Positions 28,613-39,300 of a stretch of DNA of 64,000 nucleotides are shown in pieces. Source of the stretch: CATOSP01 sp965205385 (GTDB taxonomy: Bacteria > Chloroflexota > Dehalococcoidia > Lucifugimonadales > UBA3495); assembly GCA_965205385.1 (NCBI GenBank), contig CBDBGS010000007.1, positions 248,001 through 312,000 on the forward strand, written 5' to 3'. Under the pieces are notes generated by a model that saw only the letters and a list, made by a program, of their open reading frames with translations, was not told where the DNA came from and ran no database searches. Position numbers and translations under genes: made by a program. Each line of letters starts with the position of its first letter. Positions within the stretch are counted from its first letter, which is position 1.

Positions 28613-29835
28613 TCCGGCTCCCTACTAACATAGCCAAGAGGGTCGGGCCGGACCGCGGAGAAATAATCAGCCTCCGGTTCTCTTGGACCGAAGGGCCTGG
28701 CCCTCCGGCTGTGGTGGAGACCAGTACGAGGGCCGGCCGCTTATCGACGCGGAGTGGAGCAGTGGCGGCCTCGACGTGATGTTCGTCCCGCAGATCATGG
28801 GCGACAGTACCCTGGAGGCGCTCCGGAAGCATTACCTGAGCCGTCCGGACAGCGAGAAGGCCCTGGCGGCAATGGACCGGCTGTACGGGAGCGGCGGATA
28901 GCAAGTTGCGTTCTGGTTCGGGAGACACTGGAGCGGGTTATGAAATCGGGAAGCTGAGCGGCCCGGTGTCGCCGACATCTTGGCGCATCTGCCCCGGAAA
29001 ATTCCTGAGCGGTTGCTTGGCTTCCCCGCCCTCACTTGCTCGTCGAAGGTGACCCTTTCCCGGGGATGCCATTTGGACTTCACAGTGCCTGATCAACGAC
29101 CATTAGTTTTGCTTGCGGCGACAACTGGGGTGGACCGGCAAGAATGATCCGCAGTAATCCGGCAGGAATAGTGGACGCCTGACACCAAGTGAATGGGACC
29201 GCACCTCCATCCCGGACGCGGAAGCCAAGTCGAGGGAATTAACCCTGCGGGATGGGCAATTAGCCCCTTAATGATGAACAACTCGAGCCTAACGTATTTC
29301 TCTTGCCCGGAGCTGCGTGACAATCCTCGGACTGCATTGCTGATGTATGCACACAGCTATGGCGAGAGTACCTGGTTTAGGGGTGCCGAAACGGTTATGG
29401 TAGCCTTGGTCGTATCGACCGGATTTGTCCGGCTGCTAACCTGCCCTCGGGTATCAACGTATCCCCGATGCGAGTCAACGACGAGCCCAGGACTTATTCT
29501 CCGACGCTGGGATGAAGGCCGGGTTTAATATGCGAATATCGATTGAGGGAGTGACGTTTACTTCTCCTTTTCCTTCTCCGGGTATTGGAGGATCAGGTAA
29601 CGGGCTAAATTCCGGACTCAATCACAACCCGGGCTATCCGGACCAGCCCCTCCCGTTCGAATAACCTCGAAGATATAACATGCCTACGGCTATCACCCGA
29701 GGGAAGACCAGCCGGTCTTTGAAGCGGAGATTGATGCGGTTGGCTGTGTCGAATGTTGCAGGGTACTGGCCGGTAGAGGGAAACTTGGCCACCCGGTAGC
29801 GGCCCCGAACATCTATACTGTCAATGCAGACTTCT
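28613..29835. other. Long stretch without an intact gene
   Basis: Only short open frames occur. One (28683-28901, plus) ends with DVMFVPQIMGDSTLEALRKHYLSRPDSEKAL, which looks like a real protein tail of unknown family. Another, 29634-29815 on the minus strand, reads RGRYRVAKFPSTGQYPATFDTANRINLRF and could be a protein remnant. No RNA gene or promoter of note. The region looks like decayed coding sequence next to mobile-element relics. Confidence 0.5.
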
Positions 29836-30373
29836 GTTTGAAGGAGGGAGCGGGCCTGCGCCGGACCGGCGGACCCGGAGTGGGTAAGACCCATCTGGCC
29901 CTGGCCCTGGCCCTCAAGGTCATCGAGCATGGCCAGGGGCCTACTTCGTCAGCGCCTATGACCTGATGGAGGACCTGCGCAAGGTCCGGGCCGAGCACAA
30001 CGTGGACCGGAGGACGAGAGTCTACCTGGCTCCCAAGGTCCTCATCGTCGATGAATTCCGCATCTGGCCCTATGACCGGGAGTCCGCCACCGCCTTCTTC
30101 ACCCTGGTATCGGCCCGCTACGAGCGGGGCGCCATCATCCTCACCTTCAACAAGGGCTTCGGCGAGTGGGGTGAGTTGCTGGGGGCCACCGTGATTGCCT
30201 CGGCCATCCTGAACCGGTTGCCGCACCACAGCCACGCGCTCAACATCCGGGGAGAAAGCTACAGGCTCAGGGAGAAGCGGCGGGCCGGGCTCTTCCCCTC
30301 CGAGCAGCATCTCCCCTCAAGGCCAGAGACAGCCCCCACAGTACCGACCCCCGACGGAATCACTGAGCGCTGA
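29836..30373 (+). pseudogene. IS21-family helper ATPase (IstB-like) relic
   Basis: The Walker A region GGPGVGKTHLALALALKVIEHGQG is followed, after a one-base frameshift near 29938, by SAYDLMEDLRKVRAEHNVDRR, VYLAPKVLIVDEFRIWPYDRESATAFFTLVSARYERGAIILTFNKGFGEWGELLG and a complete C-terminus ending at 30373. This is the AAA+ helper of IS21 transposition. The N-terminal domain is missing. Walker B DEF is kept, but usual residues around it are altered (DEFR, TFNK). The istA gene is not found. The element is dead by itself. Confidence 0.85.
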
Positions 30374-30407
30374 ATTACCGTCATCTACCACAAGTAATTA
30401 GCAGGAG

Positions 30408-30500
30408 GTGGGTCAATTCCAACTTGGCGAAACAACCATCAACAGAGAGTGGGTTAAATCTAGATTGGCGAAAAGGGTCAGAATTAAGTCGGCGTTGACA
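30408..30500 (+). repeat. Probable right end of the IS21-like element
   Basis: Two imperfect direct copies of about 25 bp (30408-30432 and 30449-30473) share GTGGGT.AA..C....TTGGCGAAA, the kind of subterminal transposase sites found in IS21 ends. The segment closes with GGCGTTGACA at 30491-30500, i.e. TGTCAACGCC reading inward. Downstream the sequence changes to a different interrupted transposase gene. Confidence 0.55.
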
Positions 30501-30583
30501 AACTCCAGTATCACCGGTTCGATTCCCTCCCAAGGGTCGTCCGGAACATCCCAAATAGTAGGTAATGGTTTCCCCTCCAGCAC
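30501..30583 (-). pseudogene. N-terminal scrap of an IS5-like transposase, cut by the IS21 end
   Basis: From a GTG at 30583 with GGAGGTG upstream, the minus strand reads VLEGKPLPTIWDVPDDPWEGIEPVILEF. The DxxWxxIEPxI pattern matches the start of IS5-group transposases (DUF4096-type domain). The reading stops matching exactly where the IS21-like terminus TGTCAACGCC begins, implying insertion of one element into another. Confidence 0.5.
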
Positions 30584-30859
30584 GATTCACCTCCACCCGC
30601 CTTTGGGAATCATCCTAGCGACAACCTTCACACATTAGCCGAAATCTGAACCCGCAATTTGAGATAGTTACTTACTCCTACCGCTGATATTATTTTACAT
30701 ATTTCTACAAATATAATTAAGAAAAGATTGCCCTGATGCAGTCGCTGCCTTGACCCAATTTCTCCCGCCTCGTTTATTGCCTGTGGAAGACCTGCTAAAC
30801 CCGAGGGGCTAGGATGACGCCTTGACCCGGTCCTTGGTTAGGACTCCCATCGGGCCGGC
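30584..30859. other. AT-rich intergenic stretch
   Basis: No gene seen. Positions 30650-30740 are markedly AT-rich (GATATTATTTTACATATTTC and ATATAATTAAGAAAAG) in an otherwise GC-rich window, which may reflect foreign origin. Confidence 0.5.
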
Positions 30860-31135
30860 GATGCGCTGCGGGACCTCGCCCCCATCACCGCCGTTATCGC
30901 CTTCTTCCAGATAGGCGCCCTGCAAAAGCCCATCCCCAACCTGGGCAACGTTGTCATCGGGATAGTCTCGGTGGTCGCCGGTCTGACCCAATTGATCCAG
31001 GGGCTGGAAAGCGGATTTTTTCCCTTGGGCGACGCCCTAGCCCAGGAGTTTTCCCGCGAGGGCAACGTGACCGCCCTGTTGGCCTTCGCCTCCTGTTTTG
31101 GTTTCGGCGCAACCGTTGCGGAACCCGCCCTGCTG
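30860..31135 (+). pseudogene. DUF1538 membrane-protein fragment
   Basis: Reads DALRDLAPITAVIAFFQIGALQKPIPNLG, then GIVSVVAGLTQLIQGLESGFFPLGDALAQEF and LLAFASCFGFGATVAEPALL. This is one half of a DUF1538 transporter-like protein, with two hydrophobic helices and the GFGATxAEPAL motif. Both ends are missing. It runs in frame into an unrelated metallo-beta-lactamase fragment, so the join is a recombination scar. Confidence 0.75.
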
Positions 31136-31500
31136 GAAGAGGAACGGGCCAATACTCCGGTAATTACCTTCCGGGACTCGATGACCTTGCACGTTGGCGA
31201 CTACACTTTCGAGCTGATGCGCATGCCAGGCCACACCCTTTACCAAGCGTCGGTCTCTATTAAGGAACAAGGGGTGGTCTTCACGAGCGACAACATCTTC
31301 CATAAGGTCCAAACCTGACTGCACGACGCCGACCTGGATCCGTGGTTAGTGGTCTTGGAGTCCTTGCGGCAGTTGGACGAGGAAATCTTCGTGCCCGGTC
31401 ACGGCGCTCTTTGCGGCAAGAGTTACCTGGACGAGCAAGGCTACTTCATCTTGGAATGGAAGGAATACGTGCAGGCAGCCATCGACCAGGGAAAAGAACA
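31136..31500 (+). pseudogene. Metallo-beta-lactamase-fold fragment with nonsense codon
   Basis: In frame with the preceding DUF1538 piece: TFRDSMTLHVGDYTFELMRMPGHT, VVFTSDNIFHKVQT, then TGA (31316-31318), then LHDADLDPWLVVLESLRQL, IFVPGHGALCGKSYLDEQGYFILEWKEYV. The metal-binding HxHxD part is absent. The stop most likely replaces a Trp (VQTW), from family memory, so it is read as a nonsense mutation rather than recoding. Confidence 0.75.
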
Positions 31501-31514
31501 TCAAGATCGGGAGG

Positions 31515-31607
31515 CTGTCCGTCCACGGGCACGCCATCGGTATCTACATCCGCGACCCGGATGGCAACGGCATCGAGCTCTCTTACGAAACGCCCCGCGA
31601 AGAGTGA
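31515..31607 (+). pseudogene. Glyoxalase (VOC) C-terminal fragment
   Basis: LSVHGHAIGIYIRDPDGNGIELSYETPREE ending in TGA at 31605-31607. This is the last strand of a VOC-family metalloenzyme, with the metal-ligand Glu in the GIELSYE segment. It directly follows the metallo-beta-lactamase fragment in another frame; nothing of the N-terminal part is present. Confidence 0.7.
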
Positions 31608-31791
31608 GGCCACGACGAGGGCGGCTACATGATTGGCGGTACTGAGAAGGGGAGGATGCCGGGCCCCGGGGGAGATGAAACCGCCCGTCAACCCGCCCGC
31701 GCCTGGCGCGGTAACCGAAACCTCTCAGTAAACTCAGGGGGCGCGGCAATGCGCTCCCGTGTCTCTGAGTCCGCCGTTGACGACTCCCCTG

Positions 31792-33333
31792 TTAGCGGCT
31801 GCGCAGGTACAGCGGGGCAATAAGCTGGTCCACCGGCACAAACCCGTCAGTCAAAAGGATGGGTTTATCTCGGTTGTACCACCGCTCAAACACATCCTGG
31901 GGCATGAACCGGCTGACCGGGGTTCCCCGCCCGGCCTCTTCGTTGGCCCGGGCCAACTCCGCCGGCGTGATGGTGGTGTCGGTCCCCACTACCACATAGG
32001 TAACGTTGGAGCGGGTGTCATCTTCCCAAAAGTCATCGTCCCGCACCACATACACGTGCTTGAAGGTCTGCGACAGGGTATGCACGTAGGCCCGCAAAAA
32101 CCGCCCGGTGTTGAGGTTGTCCACAATGTTTACGATGAATAACCCGCCGGGTTTCAGCAGTTCCTGCACCCGTTGGTTAAATTCCCAAGTCGTCAGGTGG
32201 TACGGCACGGAAAAGTCGTTGAAGGCGTCCCCCACCACCATGTCGTAACGCCCCTCCGGCAGGTCCGGCATCTTCATCCGCGCGTCCAGGTTGTAAGTGA
32301 CTATCGACGTGTCCCTGGGCAGACCGAGGTACCGGTGCGCCACGTCGGTTACCACCGGGTCGATTTCGATAACCTGCACCGCCGCCCCGGGGTAAACTTC
32401 TTCAATCAAGCGGGGCATGGTATAACCACCACCGCCAATGAACAGGGCCGCCAACTCCCCGTTCCGCTGGTGTTGCAGCGCGGTGAAGTCAGCGGTGACT
32501 TTCTCGTATCCGTAGACCAGAAAGGTCGGGTCATCCAAGGCAACGTAGCTATGCAGCAGTTGGTCCAAGGTTAAGGTCGTGACCAGACGCCCCTGTATCT
32601 CCCGTTCCCTGACCTTGATGCAGAAGTAGTTGCTCTCTTCCTGGCAGTCCGAATCCACCCATCCCAGGGCTAGACTCAGACCGGTGAACAGGGCGCCCAT
32701 CCCCAAACCCAGGATGGCCGGCAGCTTGAACCGCACCCGCCACAAGTCGCCGAACAACAAGGCCATCCCAAAGAGGAATATGGCCACCGCCAGTACGATG
32801 GGCCGGGTGCCGATCCATTGAATGAGCACAAATCCGGTCAGAAAAACTCCCAGTATCGACCCGGCGGTAGAAACGGCGTAGAATCGGCCCACCACGTTGC
32901 CAGTCCGGGCCAGTTCCACTAGGTGCAGCTTGATGACTACCGGCGTTACCATCCCCAATATCAAACTGACCGGCAGGAACAAAACGGCGGTCAGCAGAAC
33001 GATTCTAAGGATGATAGGCAGCGGCGCGAAAGCCTCCCCCACCAACCCAATGAGCGGCAGGATAACAATGGCGAAAACCCCGGAACCCAGCAGGATAAAC
33101 CCCAGGGTGACCCGGGAAGGAAACCGGTCGGCGGTCAACCCGCCAAGGTAGTTGCCGGCGCTGATCCCCGCCAGCACCACGCCGATGATGCTGGTCCAGG
33201 TGTAGAGCGACACCCCGATGACCGGCGCCAATATTCGACCGGCTACTATCTCCAGTATGAGGCTGCACGCGCTGGCGGCGAATACAATGAGGTAGGGGAC
33301 AAGCCGGTCCAACCTAGTGAAAGCAACTCTCAT
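31792..33333 (-). CDS. Fused membrane/spermidine-synthase-like protein
   Basis: 513 aa. The N-terminal 250 residues hold about seven transmembrane helices, starting LIVFAASACSLILEIVAGRILAP, the hallmark of MFS-like/spermidine-synthase fusions. The C-terminal domain is a class I methyltransferase fold: ALFIGGGGYTMPRLIEEVYP, VQVIEIDPVVTDVAHRYLG, and YDMVVGDAFNDFSVPYHLTTWEF. Polyamine synthesis is unproven for this group. It is the one clearly intact gene in the surrounding relic zone. Confidence 0.88.
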   Translation of the reverse strand: MRVAFTRLDRLVPYLIVFAASACSLILEIVAGRILAPVIGVSLYTWTSIIGVVLAGISAGNYLGGLTADRFPSRVTLGFILLGSGVFAIVILPLIGLVGEAFAPLPIILRIVLLTAVLFLPVSLILGMVTPVVIKLHLVELARTGNVVGRFYAVSTAGSILGVFLTGFVLIQWIGTRPIVLAVAIFLFGMALLFGDLWRVRFKLPAILGLGMGALFTGLSLALGWVDSDCQEESNYFCIKVREREIQGRLVTTLTLDQLLHSYVALDDPTFLVYGYEKVTADFTALQHQRNGELAALFIGGGGYTMPRLIEEVYPGAAVQVIEIDPVVTDVAHRYLGLPRDTSIVTYNLDARMKMPDLPEGRYDMVVGDAFNDFSVPYHLTTWEFNQRVQELLKPGGLFIVNIVDNLNTGRFLRAYVHTLSQTFKHVYVVRDDDFWEDDTRSNVTYVVVGTDTTITPAELARANEEAGRGTPVSRFMPQDVFERWYNRDKPILLTDGFVPVDQLIAPLYLRSR

Positions 33334-33441
33334 TTAACGGTGGGCAAACCCGACCCCAGTGCGGAGGACCCAGGCATTATCACTTCCTAGGCTTCTTTTG
33401 ACCGCCGCTGACCGCCGCTGACCGCCGCGTCCGGCGTCAAA

Positions 33442-33899
33442 CTAGACCAATATTTCGTCCGGGTCATACACGTAGAAGCTCCCCAATCTCCTCTGGGCGT
33501 TGGTCCAGGCTTCCCGAGGCGCAGCCACCGGCGCTCCCTTGGACTCTAGCTCGCCGGACAACGCCGGTACAACCGGCGCCGAGGAGGAAAAGTGGCTGAT
33601 GCCCACCTGGTCCAGCTTGATCGAAGCGCCGTCGGCGTTGTCGCCGGAGTGCGAGGTCAATACCAGGTGCGGCGGGTTGTCTCCAAAGGCCAGATGCACC
33701 GTGCGGCGGGTCTACCGCGCGTGCTGGTACACGTGGAACAGTCCCCCGGTCTTCGTGTCCTGAACCCGGTCGATAATGACGCTTATGCCCAGGGTGTCCC
33801 GGTAGAATGTCGATGACCGGTCAATATCGCTGACATAAAACGCGATGTGTCCAGGTCCCGTACACAGATGGCAACGTGGGAAACCTCGAAAGCGTCCAT
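33442..33899 (-). pseudogene. VOC-family (glyoxalase-like) gene, broken
   Basis: From ATG 33899: MDAFEVSHVAICVRDLDT, then a frame change near 33850 into GHIAFYVSDIDRSSTFYRDTLGISVIIDRVQDTKTGGLFHVYQHAR, then an in-frame TAG (about 33711), then VHLAFGDNPPHLVLTSHSGDNADGA and SFYVYDPDEILV. The first and second pieces both look like the beginning of a VOC module, so the N-terminus seems to be a join of two related starts. The TAG could derive from CAG. Confidence 0.75.
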
Positions 33900-34021
33900 G
33901 CCCTAACTTCCCCTAAAATCTTCCCCGCCTCGCCGCCCCGGCTGGTGCGGCCCATGCTAAGCCCCGGCCCATCTCTTGTCAAAAAGACTGTCCCGCCGAG
34001 GGAAGCTCGGAGGTATATTTG

Positions 34022-34331
34022 AAGGCTTACGCCAGCGTGGGCGAAGCCACGGCAGAACTTGACGCTTGTTTTCGCTTCTATAACACCCAGAGGCACCCTC
34101 AAGGTCTTGGGCTACCGCCCACCGGCTGAGATGTATCATCTTCGTCCGGAGCCGCCAAATGCAGAGATGCCCAATAGGAGGTGGTTGGAAGACCCGGGGG
34201 CCGTACTTGATTCCGGAGCATCGGGACCCTCACTTGATTCGGTCGCTATCCTGTCCAATAAAACGGGGCCACTTCGGCCTTTAGTGCGGCGTCCGCGCAA
34301 TTTGATTACGTTTCTTTGTCGGATTTGGTAA
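34022..34331 (+). pseudogene. IS3-family transposase C-terminal relic
   Basis: KAYASVGEATAELDACFRFYNTQRHPQGLG, then a frameshift near 34112, then YRPPAEMYHLRPEPPNAEMPNRRW. This is the end of the IS3 orfB integrase core (consensus FYNxxRPHQALGYxTPAE). Only the last fifth of the gene remains. The hydrophilic tail runs to a stop at 34331. Confidence 0.75.
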
Positions 34332-34435
34332 TATTTGGCCTCGCTAAGGTTAGGACCCTCAGCCTTAGCCTGTCTTCTTGACCAGGGAGACGCGAATTGG
34401 ATGGTTAGGCCGAGGGTACTAGCATGAGTTGAAAT

Positions 34436-35679
34436 ATGACGCAAAGCTCCGGACCTACAACGGCGACTGACCAAACGCGACTGGTTCCAGGCGGGCGGAT
34501 CATGATCCCGGGGTTGGCCACTGGCCATCCCATGTTCCATTGGATCCTGCAGAGCTTCGTCGTGGTACTGCCTGAGATTCAAGCGACGTTTCATTTGAAC
34601 AGCGTAGGGGTCGGCGGAATCCTCACCGCGCGAGGGGTGGCCTCGGCGTTGGTGTCATTGCCTGGCGGGATAGTGGTAGACGTGATACGCAAATATTGGG
34701 GGCTGCTGTTGGCTGGGTGCTTGGCCGCTTCGGCATTGGGGTCTCTGGTGATGGGCGTCTCTCCGGTATACCCGCCGCTGTTGGTGGGTATGGCCGTTGT
34801 CGCCATCTCGCACTCCATTTGGCATCTGCCCGCGTCGGCGTCCCTTTCCTATCATTTCTCGGAACGCCGGGGCATGGCCTTGGCCTTCCACGGGGTGGGC
34901 GGCAGCGTAGGCGACGTTGTGGGGCCCTTGGCAACCGGGGCGTTGTTGGTATACCTGAGTTGGCAGGGGTTGCTGAGCGTTTACGCGGTGGTCCCATTCT
35001 TCTTGGGGATAGTGGCTATTTGTCCTTCCGCAACATCGGCCAAGTGAGGGAACAACAGAGTAACGTTGGGCTGTCCGATAGGGTAGAGGTGACCAGGCAA
35101 CTGCTGAAGAGTCCGGACCTTTGGGGGCTGACGCTGGTGCGGGGGTTCCGAGGTATGGCCTTGGTGGCGTTGGTTACAATCTTACCCCTATACTTGGCCA
35201 ACGATCTGGAACTGTCCATGGTGTCCCGAGGGTTCCACATTGGGCTGTTGATCGCCATCGGGCTGATTGCCAAGCCGGTGGCCGGCCATTTGTCAGACCG
35301 TTTGGGCCGGAAACAGGTGCTCGTGCCCGGTTTGTTGTGGTCTTGCTTGGTAGCGTTGGCGCTGACCGCCTTCGGATCGGGTACTTTGCTGACCATCACC
35401 GTGGCGTTGTTGGGGTTGTTCCTTTATCCCGATCAGCCTATATTGACCGCCGCTGTGTTTGATGTCGTGGGGCGCGAGGTCGCATCCACCGGCTTGGGCG
35501 TTGTGGCGTGCGCAAGCTTCTTTATGAGTGCTGTGTCCCCGCTAATCGCCGGGGCCCTTTACGAAGCGATGGGGTTTGACGCAACGGCATATTACATTTT
35601 GGGGTTGTTTGCTCTCGCGGCGGTAGCCTTCTGGGTGTTGCCGATGTCAGGGGACCGTTTGGCCCAACCGGCCGCTTAA
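34436..35679 (+). pseudogene. MFS transporter gene split by a frameshift
   Basis: The first part (34436-35047) covers about six helices: MIPGLATGHPMFHWILQSFVVVLPEIQ, then GVASALVSLPGGIVVDVIRKYWG. Near 35020 the protein continues in another frame with LSFRNIGQV and the second helix bundle (GLTLVRGFRGMALVALVTILPLYLAND to RLAQPAA at 35679). Joined they give about 413 aa, normal for MFS. One missing base around GGCTATTTGTCC explains it. Either recently inactivated or a sequencing error. Confidence 0.8.
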
Positions 35680-35879
35680 CCCGTATGGATTCGCTGAAGA
35701 CCGACGGCCCGACGCCTTCCCCAACAAGAAGGGGGAATCGCCGTGGGTTAACGCAAGCCCTCTTGAGCATCTCACTGGCAAAATGGTTCTTAACGACCGG
35801 AGTTGTCAACGACCGCCTTCTTCTCCCCTAATCACTCCCCGGACCCTTTGTTATGGACCAGTCTCAAACGACTCCCGTC

Positions 35880-36117
35880 TCAGCGCACCGTCACGCGGAT
35901 TTGCGCCCGCCTGAAGCGACCGTACACGAGGCGGTAGGCGTAGAGCAACAGGGTCAGCAGCATCCGGGGATGATAAGTTCGGGGGCCGCCCCCTCCGGTA
36001 CCTCTTGGTGATCTCCCCCAGATCTGGCAGGCTGACCGCGTCTTTCAGACTCAAGGCCAAATGCCCGGCGGGCAGCAACTCCCTGGGCGCTCTGGGTAGC
36101 CGGTAGGCTTGGCCCGC
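35880..36117 (-). pseudogene. IS1182-like transposase N-terminal relic
   Basis: AYRLPRAPRELLPAGHLALSLKDAV and SLPDLGEITKRYRRG, then a frameshift and RTYHPRMLLTLLLYAYRLVYG. The phrase YHPRMLLxLLLYAY and the LPxxHLAxxxxDAV opening are typical of the DUF772-type N-terminal domain of IS1182/IS5-like transposases. It is fused upstream to a fragment of typA. Confidence 0.65.
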
Positions 36118-36285
36118 CAGTTCGTCTTCAGAGACGAATTCGAGGGCTTCCTCGAGACTAAACCTCGCGATGGCGTTCAGGCGTCTGGCCGCGTCGGCCG
36201 TTGAGGAGCGCAAGTTGGTCAGTTTCTTTTCCTTGCAGACGTTGATTTCGATGTCAACGTCGTGGCGGTGAGAGCCGACGATCAG
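36118..36285 (-). pseudogene. typA (BipA GTPase) C-terminal fragment, first copy
   Basis: LIVGSHRHDVDIEINVCKEKKLTNLRSSTADAARRLNAIARFSLEEALEFVSEDEL, matching the C-terminal domain of the ribosome-associated GTPase TypA/BipA. It begins 31 bp after the alpha-2-macroglobulin stop and is cut at DEL, where IS1182-like sequence starts. A second, overlapping copy of this tail lies at 42125. Confidence 0.75.
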
Positions 36286-36315
36286 CGAGCCCGGAAAGTC
36301 CAGTCCCGACGGTCC

Positions 36316-39300
36316 CTAATTGCCGGTCACGGTTACTCTGCTGCCAAGCGTTTCGGCGCGCCAGTCCGGGTTGTAGTAGGAATAAACCTGGGAGGTTACC
36401 GGCTGGGCGCGTACGGGGGTATCGGGCTCGGGCCTTGAATGGCAAGGTCAATGACTCGCCGGGGCCAAGGTCTTCGATGTACAGGACCACCTTGCGGCCA
36501 GCGACCTCGCGGCGCTTGACCTGCGGGACCTCCCGCACCAGCGTCCGCAGTGTCTCGTCAACAGGGGCAAAACCAGTCGGGACCGCCACATCCAGCACAA
36601 TCATGCCCGCGTCCGCCGCTTGATTCCCGGGAGGGTTGAACATGAGGCTGGCGGTAATGTCAATTATGTCGTCCACGGCCACGTGGTCGGCGCTGTAATC
36701 GACTTCGATCTGGAACATATCAACCGGCTCGCGCTGCACCTCGGGCATATTGAACCGGTGCACGACCTGGGCGACGGCCCGGCCGGCGCCAGTGGCGTCT
36801 ATCCGCAAGTCGGCGCCGGCGGGTAACTCCACGATCTGCACCACGTCAGCATTAGCTTCGTCGATGGTTACCTCGTAACGCCAGTCACCCACCACCAACT
36901 CCACGGTCATTCCCACATCGAATTTTGCTTGAGTGGCGAATTCGATGAGCGCCTGCAGACCCACCACCGTATCCTGGGTGGAGCCATAACCACCGAAGGG
37001 GTTGCGTTGCCCCACCAGCCAACGGGCCGCTCGCGAAGCGTTGAGGCTATCGCTAAGTTCCAACAGGGCCAGGGTCCCGTGCCCGTGGCCTCCACGGGAG
37101 CCGGGCCTCCCCAATGCAGGTCGCCGCCGGAAACCGCCAATTCCAATAGCCGCTCATGGACGCTGGCGCTGGGACGGCCGCCTAGCGCCAATGCGTAAGC
37201 AACGATGGCTGTGGTATAGGGGTCGGTAATCTCATCAAGCTGGCCGTCCAGGAAAGTCAGCGCACGGTCCGCTCCATCGAAATCGCCGGCTTCCAATAGG
37301 GCGATGGCGACGTAGGCGGTGAGCGCGGTCTTGCCTGCGAGTCCGCCCAACAGCTCCTGATGATGCACAAAGCCGACACGCTCGAAAGAGCCGTCGCCAT
37401 GCTGGTGGTGGCGAATCCAGTCCTGGGCGTCGCGCAGCACGGTCTCGTCCACATATATCAAGCCGTCGGCCTGGGCGAAAGACTTGAGCACGAAAGCAGT
37501 GAGCCACAGGCTGCCTTCACTATCGCTTTGGCCGAAGGCGGAAAAGCTGCCGTCGTCGCGGCGGTATGTCAATTCCCGTTGGTAACCGGTGGTCATCAGG
37601 TGTTCAGCTTTGGCCATCACTTCCGGCTTAAGCTGGCCTGTCGCCTCCAGGTAACGGGCCACGTAAATGTTGGGCGCGAAGAGAATCATGCTCTGTTCGC
37701 CGCAGCCGTAGGGCATTCGCAACAGGCTTTCCAGGCCGTTCAGTGTCTGCGCCAGGTAGCTCCCCGTGAGCGACACGTAAGTGCGATCGGAACCAGGTAT
37801 CGCTCCCGGCGGTGCGCCAATGTTGAATTCCAACCGGTCGCCGTCCGACAGTATAGCGTTATCAACGGTTTCTCCCTCTACACCCTCGGGCTCGGCCAGC
37901 AGCGTTTCGATGACTGCATCCGCAGCTTCACCACTGCGGGCCGATACCTTAATTGGTAGCCTGCCCAGACCGGTCAAGTGTATGTCGAAACTGACCCCGC
38001 CCACCTCGTTTGGCTCCACTACAACCGTCTTGACGTTGTCACCCAGCAGAGTGAAGCCTCGTGTTACTTCCAACTCGACCAAAAATTCCTGCTCCGTATC
38101 CAGGTAGTTGTACAGCGCAACCCTCACGGGAAACTCCTCTCCTCGGACCGCGGCATAGGGCAGGTCCACCTGCAGGAAAAAGGGCTGGAAGACGACAAGC
38201 TCGGCGTCGCCGACTCCCAATCCGTGTTCGGGCGACATTCCAACAGCGCGCAGGTTCCAGGTGGTGATGCTGTCCGGAGTCGTGGCGGGGAGGGTGGCGT
38301 TGCCCGTTTCGTCGGTCATCACATCCGCCCACAGCCAGGTTTCGGGGAAGAACTGGCGCACGCGCCGCACTTCGGCCAACTCGGAAGCCTGGGCGACGTT
38401 TGATGCCTCGGATCTCCGGGTCTCGGAGACTACCGCCTGGCCACCCTCTTCCCAGCCTCCGCCGCAGCCGACCCAGACACCGCTAACTACCATCATGGTC
38501 ATGAATAGGCCGATTGTAAGGCGACGGACTAGTCCTACAATACCGGCGATCACGGCTATTAGCACCGCGACAACGAAGGCGATGAACACCACCGCCATGA
38601 AGACTAAGACTAGGACCAGGGTCCAATCATACGAGAAGCCGCGCCGTGCTCTAGGGCGGGCAAATTCCGCTCCTTCCGGAACAGGTTTGTCGCTTAACAC
38701 CATTAGCCCGGCTTCTCTGAACGTATCGGCGGCACCCTGCGTGGAAACGGTATTGGGTAAGCGCTCCAGGTGGACTTCAACCTGTGGCGTCGCATAGAGG
38801 CGTTCCAAGTCGGCAAACACCTGCTGCAGGTTGAGGCGGTTCTGGGCCAGGATGAACACCGACCGGTCCACCGACACCAGGCCGACTTTGGCTTGTCCTT
38901 CCGTATTCACGCGGATGTCCACCGCTTCCGCGGGCTTCCCTTGACCGGAGCTGAATTGGACGTCAACCTGCATCGGGTAGCTGGCTGACACGTCGAAGGG
39001 TAGGTAGTCGGCTGCCACCTCATTGTTGGGCAGCACCTGGTACACCACCAAACGGGCAGACGGCGCCATTTCGGGCGTGGCGACAAAAGAGAGGTCCGGC
39101 GTGTGGGCCACATCCGAGAAAACAACCCTGCCCCGGGCCATCACCTCGTAGTAGAAATTCCGGGCTTCGGCTGTCGAGTGTGCTCTGAAGGAGGCTTGGT
39201 CTCCTACCTTCAGCAGAAGGTTTCCCTGCTGCTCCACATGGATGAAGTTGGCCGACGGCGAGTACTTGGCCTCCAGAGCCAACCGCTCCTCGCTGTCGCC

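Noticed and set aside
29813..30310. 165-codon minus-strand frame across the IstB relic
   Set aside because: Antisense to recognisable IstB sequence; no family features.
31316..31318. UGA in the metallo-beta-lactamase fragment as selenocysteine
   Set aside because: The position is most likely Trp in relatives, the gene lacks its metal-binding half, and no suitable hairpin was seen.
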